NCBI GenBank assembly: GCA_947652605.1
Contig: OX393576.1
Location: forward strand, 58,442,966-58,506,965
DNA: 64,000 bases
Direction: 5' to 3'
Source: Elmis aenea
Lineage: Eukaryota; Arthropoda; Insecta; Coleoptera; Elmidae
Part shown: positions 1 to 13,600 of the stretch, piece by piece
Position numbering within the stretch: the first letter of the stretch is position 1
How the letters are laid out: each line of letters opens with the position of its first letter
The notes under the pieces: model-generated
What the model saw: the letters and a program-made list of their open reading frames with translations, nothing else
Database searches by the model: none
Told to the model about the DNA's origin: nothing
Made by a program: the position numbers and the translations under genes

Positions 1-991
1 AAAACAATATACTTTGCAAATGTCAAACATCTCTATACAAACAACCAGTTTGCTATGGAAATAATTGAGTGAAATCGTGCCACGGAACGATTTGGCTTTT
101 TTGTCGCCGAAATAATCCCAAGGGTTGATTAGGCGTTTTTGCCGCTAATAAATGAACGTGATTGGTTATAACATAAAGGCGTGACTATAATTTCACCTAA
201 TTGGTTTATATAATATGTGGGAAATAGTCAAAATACTTATCTCCACACTTTGTACCTTCACAATAAAAATTCTAACTAATATTTCTTGAAAAACTGACGT
301 ATTTTTTACAATTTACATGCAGCACTTGAATCCTCAAAGTTCAAACGCATTGTACATCGCATTTTTTACCAAACAAAAATCAATTTTCCTGATATCGTTG
401 CAAATATTAAATTATAAAAGGGCTGCGCAAGGCAGTCGTTCGATCTTATTATTTCTTAGATGACATTAATACAGGCATTTTCTAAAAGCAGACGGAGGTT
501 GGGTAATAAGCCTTCCTCGGATAAAAACTCATTTTAATTTCATCTAAACCGAAAGGCTTTTGACACTAATGTTATCAAATTTCCGGGTTTTATCCAGAAA
601 AAATACTTCAGCTCACATTCCTTCTTCATAATATTAAGCAAATTTCGCGTATTAAATTAATTAAAATTTGCCAAGTAAACAGAAAAAGAGCAACAAAATT
701 TCAGCACTATTACATTCCGCTCTTTCCTGGTACAAAATAACACCTAAATTATTGAATTTTGTTTAAGCTGCAGGTTTTTACGCTTTATTAAAAACGGTTT
801 TGTTTTTAAAATTCTTAAGGCCTGAAAGGAGTAGTTTGCACAAAATCTTTTGTTTGGCAAAGATTTATGTGCATTTTAAACGACAGTTAATGTAAGGATA
901 TTAAAGAAATCAATCTAAAGACAAATTTTACTCAGCACAATACAGTTTTTTGTCATACCATAATAAACATTTTTGAGTTTATTGACTGATA

Positions 992-1470
992 TACAGGGTG
1001 TTTTAGGAGAATCAGTACATATTATAGTAGCTGGAAGTATAGATCATTTTGAGTTAAAAAAATTCGATAAACATGTGTCCAATTCTCAATGGTTGGGAAG
1101 ATAGAGCTGTTTGAATGTTAACCTTAACAAGCGTCACAATAGGTTGATTATTGCTTTTATTGGATTATTTAAATTATAAATCACGCAAATAATTAGCAAT
1201 ATTACAAAGTTCAAGAGTGCATTGAAGTTGGTAGTGGGATTTTTGAACATCCACTTTGAGCTGTTGCTAAATATTCGTGTGTTTTACAATTTAAATACTC
1301 AATAAATGCAATAATAAACCTTTTGTGAAGCTTTTATGGTTTTAACATTCAAACAGCTGTATCTCCCTAACCATTAAGAATTGGACACATGTTTTTGCAA
1401 AACTTTTTAACTTTAAATGATCCATACTATCACTTCCTAAAATATTTACTATTCCTGCTGAACCCTGCAT
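992..1470. repeat. Foldback MITE with CAGGGTG terminus
   Basis: The left arm (~992-1130) and the right arm (~1330-1470) are inverted copies: motifs such as ACATGTGTCCAATTCT and CAGCTGTTTGAATGTTAA... recur as reverse complements, with about 85-90% identity by eye. The left end starts ACAGGGTG after TA; the right end is a diverged ACCCTGCA. The spacer of ~200 bp has no ORF. It lies upstream of the first visible ADAMTS exon. Confidence 0.75.
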
Positions 1471-1639
1471 TAAATTTAAGCAAAGTGCAAACTTTGCCCG
1501 CACGTAGTAAGACTACACAAAAATATTCACTGGGCTTTTAAAAATTTGCTCATGCCTTAAAAATTGCGAGTAATATTTAAACATTGAATTTTATTGTACT
1601 TCTTTTAAGATTATCAACTTACACTTAGTAATGTCTTAG

Positions 1640-4600
1640 ATTAGAGTGGCGAAAGCAAATTGGAAAAGTGCAAGTCCAAGAAAGGCACGCAAAACGCAAA
1701 CACAAAATTCGATTTTCAACAATAAAAAACAGACACCTAAAAAAGCACAGATACCACAGAGCTAAAAAGCGCCGTCAGAAACGTTCCGTAAGCACACCAA
1801 GATATGTCGAAGCCCTTCTGGTCGCCGACCAAAGCATGGTCGAATTTCACGAGGACGGTGACATCGAAACGTATCTTCTTACCATAATGAACATGGTAAT
1901 ACAAAATTAAATACAAGGAAAAATTATTATGTTATTTACTTAGCCATAGAAAGAACTTCACATTCAAATCATTTTCCTCTAAGCTCTAAGCAATAAAAGT
2001 TGCATAGCGCTAAATCAAAAACGATGCCTTAACTTAACAAAATTAGAATCCTGAATAATTTGTTTAAGTTATGAGTCAAGCGTCCCGGTTTTCCAGGATT
2101 GTCCCTATTTGGGCCCTCAAATCCATGTGTCCCGAAAAGAGGTTTCGGAACCGTCGAATATCCCGGTTTATCAAAACCAGTAAAACAAATTCCAAGAATT
2201 GCGCTTAGCACGTAATGGATTGCATAAGTTCAATGACGGGTACAAAGGAGGCGGTGCAATTGCGCCTCTAAAGAATTCTTATTCTAATTGAATATACTTT
2301 GACAATTGTTTATTTATTTAATTATTTCGTGAAAGTGGTCCCCTTTCGGGTTCCTGTACTGCGACCTGTTGGTCTATTATACCCCCTGGTGATAGCCCCT
2401 TAAAGAAGTCCTATGTTTTTTAAAAACTCCAGGATTTTCTTTTAAGGTGTTTTGCTTAACTCTTTTTGGTTGGTTTTTTCCATCCCTAGAAGTCTACGCC
2501 GATAGGGTGTGAATCCTTCACACTGGCATATTACTGGAAGAGGAGTTTCTTCTTCCTCACCACATCCTCTGTATACATTGGTCTCTGAGAGCCCTATTAT
2601 GTAGAAGTTTGTTTTGCCGACAGTGTTCTGTAATGAGTCCTGTGGCTGCTCTGAAGTGTGCTCTACTCATCCTGAGCTTTTCTTTTGTCTTTTCCTCAAA
2701 GACCTTTGTCAGGATAGCCTTGGGGTGGGCTTGTCCTGCAACTTTTTTTCAATGAGTATTATGCCCTTGTGTTAAAATGCCATTTAGACACCGCTTGGCT
2801 TTTCCATACTGCGTGTTCTGATCCGAAGAAATGTGTCTCGCTGCCAATTTTGCCTTCTCGTTCCATGGTATGTTGGTGTGTCCTGGACACCAAACCAATT
2901 TAAAGTTATTCCTGCTGCATAGCGCGTTAAGTGCCCGGATGCAGTTCAGAACAAGTCCTGAGTTTACTTCCGACGAGTCCAAAGTTTTTAACGCTGCATG
3001 GCTGTCCGACATTATGAAGACTCTTTTATTGGTAAAATCTCTTTCTAATAGTGCTTCTGCGCATGCGTAGCATACACTTTGGCTTGAAATATGGTTGCAT
3101 ACTGTCCAAACACAGTGGTCCAAGGCTCACAAATGTGCCTTTCCTTAGTTGAGTTGCTCCCCATATTCCACAGGCTGTAACTTCCTGCGTTTTTGAGCCG
3201 TGTGTATACCAGATTAGGCCATTTAAGTGAATTTCTTCTTGTGTTAGAATTATTATTCCAAAGGTTTTCTATCCGAAACCTTACTTAGTGTTGTGGATCT
3301 CGTTGAGAATGGCTTAATGCTCTTCCCAACGTCTCTTTTCCTTGGAGGTGTTTTTCAGTCGATACCCCCCTCTTAGTGTTTGTGATGTGATCACAAGGCA
3401 AAGAGAAGGTAGACTTAGCAATACTTACATTGCCGCTGTGGGCGTTCTTGTCATCACCCCAGTAATCCTTAGGCAAGACTATCGTTGTAGCTTGTCTAGT
3501 ATTTTCCTGCAGTCTTTTATCTGTGTTCTAGTCCACCAGATCAGACTTGCGTAGGTTACGATGGGTAAGACTATCTACAATTATTGTCATTTTAAATCGC
3601 TATTTTTTGTCTTTCCTTGGTCCTCCCTTCGGGCTTAGAGAGAGGGCGCAGATTTCCCCCTCTTGTCCCGCTTATGATATTCATCAATCTGGCAATCCTA
3701 GCCTTATGTTCGATCAAGTTAAAGCAGCATTTTTTTAACCGATTATTGTCAATTTTGTTTTTCATGGTTAAGTAGATTACTTAATAATTTTCTTATTATT
3801 AAGATCACGTTACGAGATGTATTTTGCAGGTTTCATCGTTATACCTCGATCCCAGCATAGGCAATTTCATCAACGTTGTAGTAATAAAGATAATTTTGTT
3901 AGACGATTTAGTAACAGATCCAACTCTAAACGTAACAGTAAACGCGGACATCACTTTGAGAAATTTCTGTAAGTGGCAAAAATCGTTAAATCCATCACAT
4001 GACTCGGATCCCTACCATCACGACGTCGCAATTTTGATTACGAGAAAAGACATTTGTGCTCGTAAAGATACTCCCTGTAATACATTAGGTGTTGCCCATA
4101 TAGCCGGAATGTGTAATACGGACAGAAGTTGTAGCGTCAATGAGGATAATGGAATTACGTTAGCTCATACTATAGCTCACGAAATGGGCCACAAGTGAGA
4201 CGCAAAAAATTGCTGCAAATGTCTAACACTTACAGGAATATGTTTTTAGTTTTGGTATGCACCACGATACGGATAAAATTGGATGTAGCGGAAAGGAAGG
4301 AAATAGATTGCACGTGATGACGCCCAGTTTCGAAGCTGACGCTGTCGAAGTGAGCTGGTCCAGATGTAGCAGAAAATATATCACCAATTTCCTCGAGTAA
4401 GATATTTTTACATTATTTAAAATATCGCCAACGAAAAACTTCTTTTCATTTGCTTGCATTACCATTTACACTCGCTTTTTCGACAGATGTAGAACTTGAC
4501 CTATAAAAAAAAAACTTTTAACTTTTTTCCGACAACTTTACCACAGTAATTCCCCATTAAGCAATTCCAATTACCAAAGTTCTTGAATTAAATCGATATT

Positions 4601-7600
4601 TAAATGTATACCAAGATTTAAATAACGCGACTCTTAAATCCACGAATTTATAAAAGCAATAATGAAGAAAATGCTGTACAAGCTACTCTTATTAAAAATT
4701 TTATAGATAAATAATTTAGTAGGGTTGATTCGTTTATGCAATGTAAATGATTTTATTTAACATGGTCCAGCATTTTCACAAGAAATTCTGTACATAAAAA
4801 TAAGTACTTTTTAATTAAATATTACCCTCATTAAATATTTTTAAAAGAAATAGAATATTTTCAATTATAATAAATAAGTTTTGATCACTTCGAATATTCT
4901 TCTTCTAAATGGGATCCATTTCAGTGTTTGATGTAAAATTCTATGTGCAGGCATTCTGTTTAAAATTATTGTTCTTCAATTATATCAGTCAGGCTCTTTA
5001 CTGTTTTTTTTTTACTTTTTTCTCTATGACCTCGTTTCTTATTTTATCCGATTCTCCAGAATTTCATTTCCATTGCTCTTGCTCTCTCTTTTAAATACTA
5101 AGACATCTTCCACACCTCAACTCCGTATATAGCACAGCTTTGTACAAAAGACTTAAATACATATAAGGCGTTTGGTTTTTAAAAAGATAGTTATGCTTTA
5201 TGCACCATAATAATAAATTTAATTGTCGAACTATTGCTCTCCATATTCCTAATTTATTTAAGATATCTTTGGAATCCATTTAATCTGAAGTTAAGGTTAC
5301 CTGAAATACGAAGAAATAAAACTCTGGAATTACTGGACGGTATACTTTATTTTTTTACGTCTATTGATCCTACGTTTCGCTCACTAGTTTTTTGAGCATC
5401 CTCAGTGCAAAAATTTTTTTATCAACAATTAATATACTAGTCTTTTTTCCTCAATATTTAAAAATTTTTAAACTTGTTAATATCGTAAAATTGAACACAA
5501 CACCTATTAAATTTTAATAATACAATCATCTATATAAATAACATGGTAATACAACTACAGCATTTTGACAAAAATAATGACATTGAAATGAACATACAAT
5601 ATGTAATTTATATTGATACTTACATGAAAAACGTTGTTTAAAAATAAAGATACAGGTTGACATGTTGCATACTACGCATTGGTGTAATTCTTGGAAACTA
5701 TGTAGATTGTTGAAATGATGAATAATTTAAAAGTTTGAAAAATGTTGAATTTTACGTTTTTTATATTAAATTAACAAGGTTGCATCAATTAGGCACTGAT
5801 CTATAGGAAAACTTAAAAATATTTTTAGTAACGCATAAATTACAATTAAAGGTCTTGGTTTTTCCTTTTTTAGTACTAGAATTACATAACTACACTATTA
5901 AATTATTGAGATTAAAATTTTTATAAAGACGGAACACACACATGTTAAAAATTGTACAATACAATGACCTAAAATTAACAACCTGTAAATTATCATAAGA
6001 TGAAAAGTAAGGAGGAAAACTGTACAACATTATTAGTTAAGGTTACCCCTAGATATTTGTATTCATCTACAATTTTTATCCTTCGTTTCAAGGTTTTAAT
6101 GTATCATATTTACCAGCGTTTCCAGTTACCATATATTTCGCTTTTTCAACATTGATATCCAAACCACAGTTATCACATTTTTTTATTATATTCTTATTCA
6201 CGTATTCACCGTCCTGTTTGTCTTCTGCCAAAATTATTTGATCGTCAGCTTACAGAAGTGAGTATACAGGGTGTCCCAGATTACATTTCCAGCATAGGGA
6301 TGTCGCTTATTATATGAGATACGGGTTTGTTTAAATTAGATGAATTATTCCTTAGTATGAGAGGAGCCACAATCAATTTTTAAAAGTACAAAATTCCTCG
6401 TGCTTCAGATGTTACAGCAAAAAATATGGAAATGTCGAATTTCTTTTTTCTCTCGTAACTTTTTTGTCTCCGTCATTAAATCAATTTTATTTGTACCTTC
6501 TGAAGGGACTTTTTTATGTAGAATGTAACCAATATTTTCGATTTTTTAACACCTATCATTTTTAAAATATTACCCCTAACTTCAATTTGTCTTATGGGCC
6601 GCGAAGTTGGCTATGGAATAGTTAAATGTGTTTTTTTTTCTCTCTCTTTTAAATGAAGTATTACTTGCTGTAGGTATATGTTCTTCACCAACTGTAATTT
6701 CCAAAGCGTTGCATTTTCTTGGCCATAAGTTAATAACGGTATTTAAATATAGTTTAAATTATTAATTAAACTATAGAGACAGTGGGCACCCCTAACGTTC
6801 ATCCTTATTTAATAATGAATTTATCCGAGTAAGAATTTCCTATCTTTAAACAGTTTTTTGCGTTTTTTAATGACCTTTACATATACGTATCCAATACACA
6901 TTTTGGCTTTCAAATGTCTCCAATAGTTAGTTTAAAGGGGCACAGCCTAAGGTTTTTTCAGATCCACAAATATTGTATGCAATTCTCTAAATTTAATAAC
7001 TAAACCTTGAAACAATAACTCAATTCACTCAATTTTTTAAACTATATGTTTAAAGCTAATCGCAAAGTCTAATACCTGAATTGTTGCACACCGCGTGGAT
7101 CCCCAAATACTTAATATTCACCATTAAATGCTTTAACTCGTTAAAATACGTATTTCATTTTTTTTTAGTATTCGTTTCGTTTTTATAGCAAAGGTTTAGG
7201 TGGTTGTCTGCAGGACGAACCTAAAGAAATAGAAGAATACCAATATCCAGAATTACCGGCAGGAGCAATGTACAATGCAGATCTCCAATGCCGCCTTCAG
7301 TATGGTATCGACGCCCATGTTTGTTCCGACTTATCAGAAATTTGTTCCCGACTGTGGTGCGAAGTAAATTCATCCTGCACATCCCAGCTACGTCCAGCAG
7401 CAGCAGGAACGCACTGCGGGAAACACAAGGTATAGTAGAGGTTATAATTCATTTAATAGTACTACTGGTTTTAAACAGGAAACAAAATATATTGAAGATT
7501 ATTCTGTTTAGTCGTTTTGCCACGTGAAAACGCTATTAAAATTACTAAAATCGGTTTAATTGTAAGTTGTAGTCAGTTTTCTTGTTTTTTTTTTTAACTT

Positions 7601-10600
7601 AAACATGTATTGTACAAAAATACACCACAAAGTTTTGTTTGAAACATTTTTTTAATGATCAGTACTTTAATTAAATTATTTAGCAGTTCAAACGCCGTCG
7701 AAATGTCGTTGTTATCACTTACTCACATCGCCTAGATAACATAATCGTTTTTAATGGGGTTAATCGCCCCTCAGAACGAATATTTTTTGTAACTCGACAT
7801 TAGCCGGGGCGATTATCTGTTCTGTATACGTTGCGTGCGAATATCATATGTTTTTCAGTGGTGTCAAGATCAGGAATGCGTGCCGATAGTGGAACCCCCT
7901 GTGGCTATCGATGGCGGCTGGGGGGAGTGGAGCGAATGGAGCGAATGTTCACGCTCTTGCGGTACAGGAGTATCCATTACGAGGCGAGAATGTGACCACC
8001 CAAAACCAGCAGCAGGAGGGCGTTTTTGTGTCGGAGAAAGAAGACGCTATCGTATTTGCAACACAGAACCTTGCCCCAAAGATCAACCTAGTTTCAGAGC
8101 TTCACAATGCTCGAACTACAATAATCATACTTATGAAGGAAAACATTACAACTGGATACCGTACTTTGACCAAGGTAAAATTAAGCTTAAATAAAGATGC
8201 AAGGTGTAAAAATCAAAAGCAAACGTGTAGTCTATAAAACTTTAAAAAATGTCAGAAGGTATAAGAAATTAAATAAACAATGTTTGAAAAATAAGTCTGG
8301 ATGCCCTTAAGCATGGATGACCTTCGCCTTAGGCACCTCCCTACACAGAAAATAAACGTTACCAATTAAAATCGTCAAACTGAAAATTACCCTAAAGGAA
8401 ATCAAGTTAAAACAATTGTGAAATAGGTAGTCAACTGAAAATTCATTGACAACATTTTACTTAAAATAACTTTTACGAAGGACGAATCGTTTAATTAATC
8501 AAATATTTTGTCCACAATAACCTGATTGAACTGTTTGGTGATTAATTAAATTATTTATTAATTAATTACAATTTAATTCTGAGAAATCTCTTGAATGTTA
8601 AAATAATTTATTAAAAATCGCCATTTTTTAAGCTTTTCTCATACCAAACCGCTTCGAGACTCATCTCTACACCAGCTGAAGTCTTATTTATTTATTTACT
8701 TCTTACACGCAGTTGTCATAGCAACGATCATCGTTGACAACGACATTAATCTAAAACTATATTGATCTATATAAATGAATCTTTATCATTAAAACTACGT
8801 CTTCCAAATTTGAAAACGTTACCGTTCTTTGTATTATTGCGAGAATTGGCATGTTTTAAAATTTTTATTGATTCTCCAATTATTATTTTATTATAGTTTT
8901 CTTCTTTACTTAATGATTTTACTTTACCAAAGTGTATTAAATTTTGTACAAACGTGCAATCGCGAAACATTCACATAACACTTCGTTTACCTTAAAGACG
9001 AATTAAATTCCGGACAATGTTTGAGAGGCAATTATAAATTTCAGAATTTCAAATTCCAAGTAATATATTTTGAGAAATATCTGGAATTATTTTAAATGTT
9101 AAATTTTTGTATGTTTGGAACTACCCTCTGCTCTATGCTAAGCCACTGTAGAGCAATGTAATATAATTGGCATAGTTGCATTGCAATTTTTCAAGTCGCT
9201 TCAGGTCATTTATATTGAACAAAAATAAAAATGTTGAGCTTTGTCAAAGAATGTATACTTTCAGAAATGAAATATGTGGTATTGTTGACTTTTTTTAAAT
9301 ATCCTTTGAAATAAACAACTTGGATTTTTACCGTTTCTATTACGAATTTTATCATGTTATTTAACTAATCTTTGAAATATTTATGACGCACCAAGGATAA
9401 AACATAAAATGTTAAATAAAATTGGCTGCAGATTTCTACCAGAAATTAATATATTTAGGTGACGTTCTTAAGCCTACTTTGTTATTTCAGATGAACCGTG
9501 TGAGCTATACTGCAGTGATATAAACGATACGCTAATTGTACCATGGGGAGAACATGCTTTAGACGGCACACCTTGTAATGTCGGAACAAGGGACGTATGC
9601 ATCTCCGGAATCTGTCGAGTAATTAAACTACATATATTTTATCATATTGCATTAGTCTTATGGGATTAATTGCAGAAAGTTGGTTGTGACTGGGTAGTAG
9701 ACTCAAGCGCCGAAGAAGACATCTGTGGCATATGTCAAGGCGATGGTAGCAAATGTGACAAAATACAAGGCGTATACTTGGAACAAAACGAAGAAGCAGG
9801 TTATCGGGAAGTTCTTGTCATTCCGGCCGAGGCACGGAATATACTAATCGAGGAGTTGAACAATACGGAGAATTTTATAGCCCTTGGAAGTGTGTCGGTC
9901 AAGAAGTTTTATCTAAACGGGAACCGGTAATGATACGAGGTGAAATAAACGGTTAATTTGTTAACAGTTTAGTATTCCAGACATATAGTTCTATCAGGAG
10001 AGTACATGATAGGTGACTCGCAAGCCTTGTACGAGAGGGACAATGAGTTAGAGAAAATTAAGATACCAGGACCTATTAAAGAACCACTAATGATATATGT
10101 ACGTGAGCCCAAATTTAAAAATTTAATTCATTTATCTCGCAAAAGCTTTTTAAACATAAATTTAAATTTTTTTGATTAAACCCTGCAATCGGGATTCACT
10201 GCTTATGGGGCTTATAAATCGGAAATCACCTGGATGCAGGGTGTTTAATAAAAAGGTAGGCTGGCTATGAGGAGCCATGAAATACCCATCAATACAAACA
10301 AAGAAGTTCGTTTAAACATATTACATCCGAAACATCGTTTGCCAGACAATGCCGAGTTAAGTCTTTTTTTTCCATAAACAAATACTTAAAAGTATTTTCG
10401 AATTCTAGATTTCGACTAATATTTCACGTTTTGAGATCTCGTTTGACAAATATTATTCGACTAAAATCAAATTTCTTTACTGTTAAACAGGTTTAAGAAT
10501 TGAATATACAGGGTGTATTAAAGAGATGGACCCAACTCGAAATCGCTATATCGTTGCAACCACGAACCGCCCATGAATAAAACTCTTGTCACTTGAAAGG

Positions 10601-13600
10601 GTAGGGTTTAATTTCAAATGACTAAATACCTCTCCCAGCCAGGGCCGGCGCAAGAGTATGTGACGCCCCTAGACAAAGAAAATTTGGGCGCCCCCATAAA
10701 GTGTAATATATTTTTGGTTATTTGCCCAAACGTCGAGCAGCAAATGAACAAATTTAGATGCGGGTAAATCCCCAAACACATTTATATTTATAAAAATAAT
10801 ATTATACATTTTTTTATATTTTTAACACTAATAGATACATTTGAACATACATGTATATGATTACTTATATTTTTTTTTACGCCTAAAATGCAAACATTAA
10901 GAAACATTAATTTGTCGCGCTTTTGCTTGGGCAAAGTTGTGAATTAATTCATTTATATCGATTTTAGATGGAATTTGATGCTCTATAGATAAATTATTTC
11001 TAGAAAAATGAGTTCTTAATACATCGTAAAGCGATAGTACGTTTCTGTAAGTTTTAAAAAACTCTTTTTTAAACTTGCTACCGATAAAGACAATGTCACA
11101 AAAATTCTCAGAACAATAAACAAATTTGGAACATTATATTCTAAATAATTATTAAGTCTTTCTAACACATGGATGCACCGCGGGACGCATGTGGTTTTTT
11201 GATAGGTTACACGATATTTTTTAAATACCTAAATAAAACTTAACAATTACATAACTAAGGTGGCTGGTATACGAGGTGTGGACAAAAAATTCGTGCACTG
11301 AGCCGTATGTATGTGGTGTGCCGAGCGCGTGTACAACATATTAGAATAAAGACGCCTAGGCGCAGAGCGCGGGAGACGGATCATCCATCGACAGACGGTC
11401 TGTCATCGATGCTCGCCTAATTTTGCATTTTGGACGACCATATAAACAGCAATTGTTTCGCTATGTTAAATACCAACGAACCAACGTGATCGTTTAGTAA
11501 TCATTTTTTATAATTCTTTTGTCCATCATGAACCTAAGCGTTTTGTTTTCATAGACGTTGTTAGTACGATTAAATTATGACCTTTTGTTATTTAGAAGAA
11601 GGTAGAATATTTACAATGGATAAAGCAGGACCAAGCAGGAAACGCAAAATGTAAGATTAAAAGCGGCAGTTTCAAAATATCTGGCAGAAAAATATTTATT
11701 TTGTGCAGTCCTTTAATAATAATATGGTTTGCTTAATTTGCAAAAATTCTGTAGCCATCCCAAAAAAAAAATACAATACAAAAAAAAACTATGCAAGTCA
11801 GCATTTTACATTTATTCAAAATTAACTGGCGAGCTCCGTAAACAAAAATTTTATCTTTAAACGAGAATTGGTGGGTCAGCAAGCGATGTTTACAAAACCT
11901 GTTCAAGATGCAGAAATTGCAACAGAAGTTAGTTTAGAAATATTTCGCCTTATAGCAAACAGGTGCCGACCATTTACAGACGGAGATTTCGTTAAAGATT
12001 GTTTCGCATTGGCTGCTAAAAATATATGTTCAGATTCTGCTAAGAGAATAACTGCAGTGGCGGCAGATATAACGGATCAATTAACAACTTATTCAAAGAA
12101 ATTTGCCTACTTTTCATTGTCGATTGATGTTACAACTGATATCAATTCCACAGCCCAGAATCGTGAAATAACCTGCCTTGAAATTGGGCCCATTATTTAG
12201 AAACACGCTGTACATTGTAAAAAATAAGCCTTCTTAAGTCAATCTAATTACCATCTGCAGTCACTATCCGAACTTTTTGTTCGACTCTGCTATGAATGTT
12301 TTGTTTTTATTTTTTCTGTTAGGTCATGTTTCGTGGTGAAACTGAAAATCCAGGAGTACGATATCAATACACAATATCTAAACGTGACCATCCAAAAACC
12401 GTTTTATATTTATGGGTTCTTGGCGACTGGTCTCAATGTTCCGCCACATGCGGTGGCGGAAATCAACATCGTCGACCGTTGTGCCAAGAATCTGTATCTG
12501 CGGTGCCTTCGCTGGTTGATGGACCCGCAACTATAGTCGATGAAACTTGGTGCGATCCTGAAAAACGACCCGAGCAACTCATGAGGACTTGCAATATAGA
12601 ATCGTGCCCTTCGCACTGGTGGATCGGCCCTTGGCAGTCGTGTCCTGTGACTTGTGCAGAAAAGGCAAGTAACAAAATATATATTATAGTTACTTTCAGG
12701 GACTAAAAACGAAAAAAATTCCGTTCGTTTCTGTTCGGAATGAAAACGAAATATATCGTTTTCGTTCTTTTCGTTCTAACCGAAAAAAATCTTTTTTCGT
12801 TTTCGTGAACCGAAATAATAACGGTTAAAACCGGTTTAACAATATTTTTTTTGTCGTCAAAAAATCAATTTTTTTGCTAGTCACCACAACCCTCTATAAA
12901 TACGATAACAATATTTGCGTCTCAACTAAAATATAAACGATGACGATGGGGTTTGATGCTCACGGACAGCATATTTTAGACTGGCGAACCATCGCCATAT
13001 TAAATTTACCAAATCGTTAACACATTAACATTTAACCATTTTATTAAGTTTAACACCCGTAAGGTGCAAAAACACAACGTGATTAGGGTATATTAGACAC
13101 ACGATCTTTATCTAAAAATGTGAAAATATAGCAAGTGCTGTTTTAAATTTGTTTTAGTACTAAAAATCTATGCATTTGAATTAAATAAGATCCTGCTGTA
13201 ATTATTTAAAAAGACAAAAGAATGAATTCATGTGGATAATTTACTAAATGTTATAAATAAAAAAGATATTAAAAAAAACTTATATTAACTTGAAATATAC
13301 TTTAACTTTATAGTTTGTACATACCATACAATATACATTTTCACATTCCGTTAAATCTTACTAGGAACACATCTTCCAATAAATCTTCTTTTACATTAGT
13401 CTTTTTCGAAGTAAGAATAAATTGTACTATGTCTAAACGCAAATAAAACATACACATTGATAATATATATCCAATCAAGTGTATATTCTATATTGATGAT
13501 CTAAAAAACAAATTAGAAATAGAGAATATCTGTACCGTTAATTGTGTTACACGAAATTGCAAATAAACAATAAAGTTGTTAATACATATTCACGTAAATA

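Noticed and set aside
2831..3070. Plus-strand ORF of 79 codons
   Set aside because: Shadow of the RNase H domain, which reads convincingly on the minus strand.
7738..7820. Inverted AATCGCCCC / GGGGCGATT pair as an element
   Set aside because: Only nine bases pair and no target duplication or further arm match is visible.
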